Shown piece by piece: positions 1-5,714 of a DNA stretch of 5,714 nucleotides. The stretch comes from Hyphomicrobiaceae bacterium (GTDB lineage Bacteria; Pseudomonadota; Alphaproteobacteria; Rhizobiales; Hyphomicrobiaceae), in NCBI GenBank assembly GCA_013214245.1, contig JABSQE010000054.1:1-5714 (forward strand), given 5' to 3'. The position numbers and the translations under genes were made by a program. The notes beneath the pieces are model-generated. The model made no database searches, had not been told where the DNA came from, and saw nothing but the letters and a program-made list of their open reading frames with translations. Each line of letters begins with the position of its first letter. Positions within the stretch are counted from its first letter, which is position 1.

Positions 1-1161
1 AGCATGACAGATTCAACTAGCGCAATCGCAGTGAGTTATGAAGCCAAAGCCTATGGAGTAAAAACTGGTACCAAAATTTATGATGCTAAAAAAATGTGTC
101 CGGATCTTATCTGTGTACTAGCCCGCCATGATGTCTATGTCGCCTATCATGAACGTATTTTTGATGAAATTGAGCGTTACTTGCCTGTGGAGAAACGCTG
201 TTCCATTGATGAAGGTGCTTGCCGTCTCATGACTAATGAGCGCGAACCTTACCAGGCCGTTGCAATTGCCAGACAGATCAAGCAAGGACTTGCGGACAAC
301 ATTGGCCCGGCTATCCGCTGTTCGATCGGCATTGCCCAGAACATGTTTCTGGCAAAAGTTGCAAGTGATATGCAGAAACCGGACGGACTGATTGTGCTGC
401 CGCCTAATGATTACAAGGATCAGCTGTTTGCTATGGATTTACGTGATTTAAGCGGTATTGGCGCCAATATACAACGCCGTTTGAACAGTGCAGGTATTAA
501 TACAGTAGAGCAGCTCTGGCATACAGAACCCAAGCATCTCCGCAAAATATGGGGCAGTGTAGCTGGTGAGGTGTTTTGGTATCGTCTGCACGGCCATGAC
601 ATTGCAGACAAACCAACACGGAAACGTGTTGTAGGCCATAGTCGGGTCCTCGATCCTGCTTTGCGCCAGAGCGATAAAGCTCATTTGATTGCCCAGCAAT
701 TAACAGTAAAGGCCTGCGCGCGGTTGCGACGGTACAATCTGTATGCTCGGAGGTTTGCTGTCTCGGTACGCACCTTGGGCCATCAAAGGAGCCGCGGTCT
801 CAAATGGGTAAATGAAACATCTTTTTCTGCCTCACAAGATAATTTTATCGTGCTCAAAGCACTGACTAGGCTTTGGGGGCAAATGCAGCAGGATACGCTT
901 AAAGCTCCGTTGTTGAAGGTGTCAGTGACGTTGTATGATCTTTATCAGCCGCAAGATACAACACTTGATTTATTTGATAGTTCCGAACGCTCACATCGCA
1001 AAGATCATGATATTCGATTATCACGAGCTATGGACGTGCTGAACAAGCGATTTGGTGCGCAAACAGTAACACTTGGCCTTTATCCCAAAACAGCGGCAGG
1101 CTATGTGGGCACCAAAATTGCGTTTTCGCGCGTGCCCGAACAAGATGAATTTCTGGAGTAG
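1..1161 (+). CDS. Y-family translesion DNA polymerase (DinB/UmuC/ImuB-like), 5'-truncated by window edge
   Basis: This is a Y-family (lesion-bypass) DNA polymerase, expected to act on damaged DNA in the cytoplasm. The frame is open from base 1. The ATG at 4 is probably internal, because family members carry an N-terminal catalytic Asp motif (DxNSFFASVE type) before the TDSTSAIAVSYEAKAYGVKT segment, and that part is missing here. Counting from the ATG, the catalytic CSIDEGACRLM motif (D69, E70) is at 67-76, the palm segment RCSIGIAQNMFLAKVASDM at 105-123, the helix-hairpin-helix LSGIGANIQRRLNSAGI at 149-165, and the little-finger region covers about 205-315. TLDLF near 320-324 resembles a sliding-clamp binding peptide. 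The C-terminus (GTKIAFSRVP...EFLE) ends as I expect for the alphaproteobacterial branch, often misnamed 'type VI secretion protein ImpB'. There are no stops or frameshifts, so this is the only apparently functional gene here. It could be called DNA polymerase IV-like, but it is not a close DinB match. Confidence 0.93.
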   Translation, partial: SMTDSTSAIAVSYEAKAYGVKTGTKIYDAKKMCPDLICVLARHDVYVAYHERIFDEIERYLPVEKRCSIDEGACRLMTNEREPYQAVAIARQIKQGLADNIGPAIRCSIGIAQNMFLAKVASDMQKPDGLIVLPPNDYKDQLFAMDLRDLSGIGANIQRRLNSAGINTVEQLWHTEPKHLRKIWGSVAGEVFWYRLHGHDIADKPTRKRVVGHSRVLDPALRQSDKAHLIAQQLTVKACARLRRYNLYARRFAVSVRTLGHQRSRGLKWVNETSFSASQDNFIVLKALTRLWGQMQQDTLKAPLLKVSVTLYDLYQPQDTTLDLFDSSERSHRKDHDIRLSRAMDVLNKRFGAQTVTLGLYPKTAAGYVGTKIAFSRVPEQDEFLE

Positions 1162-1191
1162 ATGAAATGACGGAGAGACAAACCGCTTATT

Positions 1192-1500
1192 GCAAAATCT
1201 AGAATAATATTCTGCTTTGAGAGAGTCCAAATTGAAGGCAATAAGCTCTGGCCTTTTTCTACATGTGGAGACTGTTAGAGAGTTCGCCGTAAGGGCTGAA
1301 GCAATAGCGGTGGTGAAAGTAACCACGAACCCGTTTAAAGCCGTTAGGCTGGAAAGCGATTTCATACTGGCTTTAAGGGTGGCAGCTGCAGTAGATTGCA
1401 TGCCTGCTACAAACTCAGCCCCAGCTTCAGTGAGGCCTTGTTTCTTATGATCTTACTATTGCAGGGCTGGCTTGACCTTACTCCACTGAACATCATTTCG
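1192..1500 (-). pseudogene. Phasin-like protein relic (PHA granule-associated family), decayed
   Basis: The minus frame from about 1440 down to 1192 reads EAGAEFVAGMQS, then TLKASMKSLSSLTALNGF, then TANSLTVSTCRKRPELIAF and DSLKAEYYSRF. The pattern of a long amphipathic helix followed by a CR-x-P-E-L-hydrophobic-x(5)-D-hydrophobic-x-A-x-Y segment is typical of phasins, helical proteins that coat polyhydroxyalkanoate granules. Upstream in the same frame NDVQWSKVKPAL could be the N-terminal part, but it is cut off by two adjacent stops (1453-1458). No proper stop follows the conserved part: the frame runs on antisense into the 3' end of the polymerase gene down to 1021, so the original C-terminus appears lost. 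The assignment rests on pattern only. Another alanine-rich helical protein remains possible. Confidence 0.42.
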
Positions 1501-1781
1501 TGTACGCAACCGACCTACCTAGTCCATGTTAGGCTTTTAGGACAGTTGCGTTATAGTACCGTCAAGGCTGTCGAAAGCTTAGATTTCAGAAATCATTCCT
1601 TGTCTGGTAATAATCTTGAGGTTAACCTTCGCATTAGTCTTGATGTGCTGGGTGATCACTAGACTGTGACCTTTGTCGCGATTGTTCCATAAGCTGATAT
1701 CTTTTTCGTGTTTTGTGTTTAGGTTGAAGATGGTGTTTGTGTTAATGTACAGCATCGTTTATATTCTTTTGACTGGAAACA
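1501..1781 (-). other. Gene-poor stretch with one short unassigned open frame (1579-1755, minus)
   Basis: No recognisable gene lies here. The longest unbroken minus frame in the stretch starts at an ATG at 1755 and stops at 1579 (58 codons). It contains SLWNNRDKGHSLVITQHIKT and KVNLKIITRQGMISEI, which is protein-like. ITQHIKT...VNLKIITRQGMI is loosely reminiscent of a BON-domain beginning, so it could be a displaced piece of the neighbouring BON relic or of another decayed gene. No ribosome binding site is visible before the ATG. I see no terminator, tRNA or repeat here. Confidence 0.2.
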
Positions 1782-2384
1782 TTACTTCTCCGTTGTTCTA
1801 GATTTCAGAGGTCTGATAGTAATGTTTTGCATGTTGGAAGAGATTGTTGCGCTACCGCAAGCTGTGACGGTGACTTCGCGGTTGGTGAGTGAACTCTTAT
1901 AAGAATACTCGCCATCAATCTTATCGTCGCACTAAATTTTTAAGCGCAGGCTTGCAATTGTGATGGTATCGCTAACTCTAATTGTTATATAGCTATCAGC
2001 ATTTGCGAGATAAACGCGTAGGACCAGCATACGCTGACCGGTCACAGTTTGTGATACAAGTCAAATAATATCCTTGTGCGAACTGGCTTGTTCCTCTGGT
2101 ATTAGTAACACGCAAGTCGGTTATCTACATCCCCTAATGTTACGTCATTCGCGCGGCTTCTGTATTGCTAATCAAGGTTATGACCTATGTGTGATCCAGG
2201 ATTATCTGGCCACCGTGATCCCATCCTATTTTTTATAAAGGATATTGCTCCAATCATTATACTATTGCAGCGCATGAGGTATAAGTAATGCTGTCTTTAG
2301 TGAAATTGTAAAATGCTTCTCAACCCGGTCTGACACGTGCTGGAAGCCTATGCGGAGGATTTTTTGAATTTTAGTCCTCACCAT
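1782..2384 (-). pseudogene. BON-domain (OsmY/DolP-like) lipoprotein relic, frameshifted and with stops
   Basis: Family members are outer-membrane or periplasmic lipoproteins with two phospholipid-binding BON domains that support envelope integrity. Pieces lie in family order on the minus strand but in different frames. An ATG at 2384 opens a basic start (MVRTKIQKILRIGF). TSCAAIV near 2272 resembles a lipobox with its Cys, followed in a shifted frame by IGAISFIKNR. NDVTLGDVDNRL and IPEEQASSHKDI (about 2085-2145) match the first BON strand-turn-helix. LVSQTVTGQRMLVLRVYL (about 2007-2060) matches the 'gV..V.NEI.V' end. The clearest part is RVSDTITIASLRLKI, a TAG stop (1932-1934), then CDDKIDGEYSYKSSLTNREV and TVTACGS (1851-1979), resembling the second BON domain start. 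The last frame ends at TAA 1782-1784. No intact reading frame remains. Each piece alone is weak; the order and spacing carry the call. Confidence 0.5.
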
Positions 2385-2557
2385 ATGATTTTAATAATCT
2401 GAGTTTCAGCCAGACTGTATTAACACAATATCATATAGTATTATGTATGGCAATACCATACTATATATATGATTTCATTGATTTCTGTGTCCATTATGGG
2501 ATTATCAGTACATGTTTGATAAGAGTTGGATTGGCACACTAAGTATTTGTTTAATAC
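2385..2557. other. AT-rich intergenic spacer with two hairpins
   Basis: No coding frame could be recognised on either strand. The segment separates the BON relic (start at 2384, minus) from the end of the small unrecognised frame (2558, minus), so it would once have held the upstream region of the BON gene. No convincing promoter pair or Shine-Dalgarno sequence could be picked out. The only structure is two AT-rich inverted repeats, listed separately. Confidence 0.5.
2433..2466. repeat. AT-rich inverted repeat with two alternative stems
   Basis: ATATAGTAT at 2433-2441 is complementary to ATACTATAT at 2458-2466, giving a 9-bp stem with a 16-base loop. Inside it, GTATGG (2445-2450) and CCATAC (2456-2461) form a competing 6-bp stem around the loop CAATA. 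The two stems share bases 2458-2461 and cannot both form. No T-run follows, so a terminator role is not supported. It may be chance in AT-rich DNA or a degenerate operator. Confidence 0.4.
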
Positions 2558-2560
2558 TTA
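2540..2560. repeat. Perfect 7-bp hairpin next to the stop of the neighbouring minus frame
   Basis: TAAGTAT (2540-2546) and ATACTTA (2554-2560) form a perfect 7-bp stem with a 7-base loop. On the minus strand the stem begins exactly at the TAA (2560-2558) that ends the read-through frame of the small gene at 2558-2839. That is where a terminator could sit, but the stem is AT-rich and lacks a following T-tract, so a working intrinsic terminator is unlikely. Confidence 0.4.
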
Positions 2561-2839
2561 CATAAGAGTAGTGAACTTAGAGAAAAACGTAGCTCGGTAA
2601 TAATCAAGGTCACGGCTGCTTAAAGATGAACTTAGACGTAAATATCTGTGTCATTCATATATCTTAGGTGTATTAGCACTGAAGCGCTGCATCTTTAGGT
2701 CTCGTCTACGTTCTAACTCGCTATTTATTTTCTCAATCAGTTTTTTTGTATCGTCAGTATTTCGGCCTCGCCGCACGGCACGCAAAACTAATGCACGATG
2801 GCGGAGCAATTCACGGAATGTCAAAAATTGTAGTTTCAT
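2558..2839 (-). pseudogene. Small unrecognised protein, probably interrupted by one in-frame stop
   Basis: An ATG at 2839 opens a 62-codon frame (MKLQFLTFRELLRHRALVL then RRGRNTDDTKKLIEKINSEL) that ends at TGA 2651-2653. It is rich in Arg, Leu and Glu, predicted mostly helical, with a possible short coiled coil around residues 30-50. After the TGA the same frame stays open for 30 more codons (HRYLRLSSSLSSRDLDYYRA...) and ends at TAA 2558-2560. This stretch looks protein-like, so the original product may have been about 92 residues with a nonsense mutation. No Shine-Dalgarno sequence precedes the ATG. I do not recognise a family and assign no function. It might instead be an intact small gene, or chance coding in a decayed region. 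Confidence 0.3.
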
Positions 2840-2902
2840 TAACTTATAAGATTGAAAATAGGGAATAGGCTCGATTTTTTTGGTTTTGCAGCATTAGAAT
2901 TT

Positions 2903-3383
2903 TTAAATAATCATGCTGTCGATCATTATAGATAACACCGTAAGATACTTTGACGTCTGCTGTAACAACTTTTGCATTATTGATCTTTACACCGCTTGTG
3001 GCATTAACAGCAATAGTCTGCTCCTGAACAGTCTTTGGCTCTAGCCTCTTACCCGTAATGTCCTTTGATACTACTTTGCTTTTCAAAAGCTTTTTGAATG
3101 CATTATCCGTTGGCGTACACACCGTGAATGGACCTTTAACCTTTAATGTATCAACTAGGTCTGCAGCTTTAACCGCAGCTACGAGCTGTATTGAACATAC
3201 CTGCCATTACAAGCCGTATTAATGAAATCCTTCTTTGCGCCGAAATAGTTTGCTACAGCCAATACAATTGCGAATGCAATAGCAGCAAAGATTACAGTGA
3301 TAGCAGATTTTACAAAATTTATTTTAAAACCTTGCGTGTTATTAACTAAATCACGCTTGAGCATCCGTATCTGACATCGTCAT
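2903..3383 (-). pseudogene. Fasciclin (FAS1)-domain protein with N-terminal membrane anchor, frameshifted pseudogene
   Basis: FAS1 proteins are extracytoplasmic adhesion or interaction proteins. The N-terminal piece (ATG at 3364) has a membrane segment, SAITVIFAAIAFAIVLAVA, then NYFGAKKDFINTA. A better original start may be the ATG at 3383 (MTMSDTDAQA), which joins RDLVNNTQGF after a frameshift near 3355. After INTA the frame breaks near 3185-3215. The FAS1 domain resumes in another frame: VAAVKAADLVDTL, KGPFTVCTPTDNAF, then KTVQEQTIAVNATSGVKINN and AKVVTADVKVSYGVIY. Between AFKKLL and KSKVVSKDITGK the usual 'P-x-G-T-V-..-L-..-ILTYH' portion (about 20-25 residues) is missing. Near 2927 a one-base shift separates GVIY from MIDSMII and a stop at 2903; together these match the usual GVIHVID ending. 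Two frameshifts in the domain region plus a core deletion make a functional product unlikely. Without the shift the last frame runs on to 2844. Confidence 0.87.
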
Positions 3384-3433
3384 TAGAAAAAAACTTGTAC
3401 TTTACTAGGATCAAAAACAAAAGTTCTTGGTCA

Positions 3434-5714
3434 CTACAATGGCTGATTAATGTCTGTAAATACGGGGTAGATTATAATATCAGTGATTTTATCCGTGGGT
3501 ATGCGAGTGGGTGATTGGACACGGCTTGTTTCTTCTTGAGAATGTGAATGTATTCAGCGTACCCCTTTCAATTTTATAAAGCGGAGAAGCCCTGTTCCCT
3601 CTAAAACCAACCAGGCAGAAAGAGGTTTCTCTTGAACGAATTGATCGCGAGATCAAGTAGCCTCAAGTCTTGTGCGTTGAGCCTGTGATAAGATCAAGGC
3701 TAATTATGAATACGTTATTCATGATATGCTCCCAAATTGCAGCTCTGACCAAGGAAGATAACACGTTCAGCAAGAATAGTGGCATGATCACCCAGCAAGA
3801 GCTCCAGCGCTGACTTCGCCCGGATGGGTTGACCGAGCTGCATCTGATCACTAATTAGACTAACAAGTCTACCATCAAAGTGTGGGCTAGCAAAGGTCCA
3901 AACCGTTCCAGCAAATAGGTCAGTGCCCAGTTTAATATTGTCGGTCTTAGTTTCTGAGCAGGTGAATGGTCCATCGAAGACGGCGTTATCATTCTCGCCG
4001 TTGACTTTTTTGATGCCATGGAAGTTCACACCTTTTTCAGTGGCAATACCTTCCACTTTTTCCAGTAAGTTATAAATGGCTTTGTAAGAGTTTGAGGTAA
4101 TTCCGACTTTCTTACCGTGTTTGATTAAGTCCACCATGATATGGTTGCTGATATAAGGCTTACATGCGCCCGGTGGGTTTTGAATAAAAAGATCGTTATT
4201 GTGTAACACAGAGATGGATTTCAGCGAATTACCTTGTAGATCGTCAGAGGTGATGACTGCTTCGACGGGTTGTTTGCCTTGAATACGCGGTACGTTTCGC
4301 GCCAGCAATTCTGTTGTAGCATGAGTGCCTTACGGTGCTTCAAGTACATGATCAGCATGGCGGTAAATGGCTGAGCGGATGATCTTATTGTCAATCGGTC
4401 GCGGTGGTCCAATCGAGAGGTTTTCTGGAAATGGTTCTTTATTGGCCCCGCACTTAGTTTTGACAATGCAGGTATCCTCATTAATACCAACAATCGTGCC
4501 CGCTTTTTCCTTATTGGCAATGTTACAACCTGAGCATTAACCTTCAACTTGAATTTCTGTGATGGCAAGTGGTAGCTTTATATCAGGGAGCGCTTCTCAG
4601 GCTCGGGGCTACCAACCTGTTGTAAACCACCAAGACATTCAGTGACATCAATTAGCTCATCTTCAAATTTGTTCTGCTGCTCAAAGCTGCTCCACCATTG
4701 TGGTTTGGTTTCCCGGTTTTGAAACTCTAGCAGATATGATAAGCATTCAATGATCGGCGGCGGGTTATCTTCTGTCATGCTAAGGAGGGTTTGGTAATAC
4801 TTATATTTGATTTTCCAGCTCTTGCGCTGCAGCTCTTCTTTCTCGGCACATTCAGGTAGCCCGCTTATCCATGTAGTAGGTTTCCATGTTCTTAATGGAA
4901 TAGCCGGATTCAGAGGTGTGGATGCTTTCTCGTATCAGCAGATGATCTAACTACTTTTTGCAGACTGTATAACGGCAGGTCAAGCGTTTCAGGGCTGTGG
5001 TTTCATAGTGATTGTAATAATAAATGAGCATACGGGTAAGGCCCTTGTCTGGTAAGAACGGGATGATTTTGTACTTATTCTCGCTTGTGGCGGTTTTACG
5101 ATGTTGCAGAACCGCTTGTGAGCGCTTGATGTTGGAAATGATCATCTTGTTCCCACTGCGCTTTGCAACCATTCCCCACCTTGGGCAGAAATTAAAATGA
5201 CTACAAGGTTCAGGATATAAGTCCGTGGGTAAGTTTTGTAGATAGCTCTCAAAACAGCTTTTAGCCCGAAATTAGTAATGGATTAAATTTAGCCACAAGG
5301 AAGCTGTGTTTTCTATGGTCACCAAAAATAAATGCATATCAGCTGGTTGTAACTTTTGTAAGTCAGTAAGCAACTCATAATAGACGCAAAGCTGTATAAT
5401 ATGTTTGGGCTCGGCCGTCTGTACCAATTTGGTACCCAGCAACTTATAGTTAACAGCTTTGATGGCGCGGAGGTGTCTTCCATCACCTTACGCGTTACCT
5501 TTGTTGTTGAGGTGTTTGTCCCGATTATGTAGTAACTGCAAGTGTTCACGAATGACACCGCCATTATCGATACATCTCTGGTGATGGCTTCAACCGTTAC
5601 AGTCGCATTCGATTGGATCTGCTAGCCATTGGTGATTTCTTTGGAAGCAATCACCTTGTCCCGGTATCGCTGCCACAATCCCGGATTTGATTACATAGTC
5701 CGCTATGCTGTTTA
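3434..5714 (-). pseudogene. TM0106-type RecB-like nuclease / SF1 DNA helicase fusion, heavily decayed; 5' end beyond the right edge
   Basis: Intact members are large (about 1,100 residues, from memory), with an N-terminal RecB-like nuclease and a C-terminal AAA/SF1 helicase acting on DNA. Pieces follow in order on the minus strand. The nuclease core YKLLGTKLVQTAEPKHIIQL (5317-5448) should have the catalytic Asp of VDTKLA, but it is Gly here (5434-5436). Next come LQNLPTDLYPEP and FNFCPRW, in which one Cys of the usual C-x2-C pair is Phe. MLIYYYNHYETTALKRL runs to TAG 4951-4953, and YSIKNMETYYMDKR covers 4861-4902. Then YLLEFQNRETKPQWW leads to TAA 4578-4580, where Tyr is expected in SLIYSY. 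A shift near 4516 precedes AGTIVGINED and FPENLSIGPP; TAA 4330-4332 precedes LARNVPRIQGKQPVEAVI. Walker A is NPPGACKPY (4153-4179; GPPGAGKTY expected). KKVGITSNSYKAIYNLLEKV, GTVWTFASPHFDG and SDQMQLGQPI follow, but the Walker B segment is deleted (about 3850-3870). A shift near 3748 gives RAAIWEHIMNNVF. The tail SQEETSRV...KITDIIIYPVFTDINQ ends at 3434, with the last helicase motifs missing. Confidence 0.92.

Noticed and set aside
420..699. Two minus-strand open frames inside the polymerase gene (420-611 and 448-699)
   Set aside because: They lie antisense to strongly conserved polymerase sequence, have no family resemblance and no start signals. They are shadows.
1201..1213. Inverted repeat AGAAT-AAT-ATTCT just after the polymerase stop, considered as a terminator
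   Set aside because: The stem is only 5 bp, AT-rich, with a 3-base loop and no T-run after it.
1217..1662. Two plus-strand open frames (1217-1450 and 1396-1662)
   Set aside because: They lie opposite the phasin-like relic and the gap beside it. They show no recognisable domain and no ribosome binding site.
3663..3851. Separate small minus-strand gene
   Set aside because: Its second half (RAAIWEHIMNNVF) is the frameshifted continuation of the helicase relic, not an independent gene.
4221..4568. 115-codon minus open frame as a gene
   Set aside because: The family-matching residues here (AGTIVGINED, FPENLSIGPP, IRSAIYRHADHVLEA) are in a different frame. This frame matches only at its first few residues (QKFKLKV), before the shift near 4516.
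5319..5564. 81-codon minus open frame as an independent gene
   Set aside because: The nuclease motif is in another frame over 5317-5448. The first part of this frame (VMEDTSAPSK) fits upstream of that motif in the same relic, so it is one more frameshifted piece.
1..5714. CRISPR array, transposon, tRNA or rRNA, or a new defence system built on the nuclease-helicase
   Set aside because: I saw no regularly spaced repeats, terminal inverted repeats, transposase motifs or tRNA-like folds, and the nuclease-helicase is catalytically dead with no intact partner genes.

Overview
The window looks like a chromosome segment from an alphaproteobacterium with a moderately AT-rich, decaying genome, plausibly host-associated. 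The assignment rests on recalled family resemblance: the polymerase belongs to a Y-family branch I associate with Alphaproteobacteria, next to fasciclin-type and phasin-like remnants. No database search was possible. Only one gene is healthy, and almost everything to its right is pseudogene.

Layout: positions 1-1161 (+) hold the C-terminal ~90% of a translesion (Y-family) DNA polymerase with no internal defect; its start lies left of the window. Everything recognisable after it reads on the minus strand. From left to right these are a phasin-like relic (about 1192-1500), an unassigned stretch with one 58-codon open frame (1501-1781), a relic of a BON-domain lipoprotein (1782-2384), an AT-rich spacer with two hairpins (2385-2557), a small unrecognised frame interrupted by one stop (2558-2839), a fasciclin-domain membrane-anchored protein broken by frameshifts (2903-3383), and a very long relic of a TM0106-type RecB-like nuclease fused to a superfamily 1 DNA helicase (3434 to the right edge, where it continues outside).

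The large relic can be followed domain by domain through several frames. Its nuclease aspartate position, Walker A motif and Walker B segment are all altered or missing, so it cannot be a working nuclease-helicase. The polymerase is clean over 1.16 kb while the neighbours carry stops, indels and deletions, so the damage is biological decay rather than poor sequencing.

The genes do not form a visible pathway. The common theme is loss of accessory functions (DNA processing, envelope maintenance, adhesion, perhaps storage granules) with a translesion polymerase retained. I found no novel system, CRISPR array, RNA gene or mobile element.
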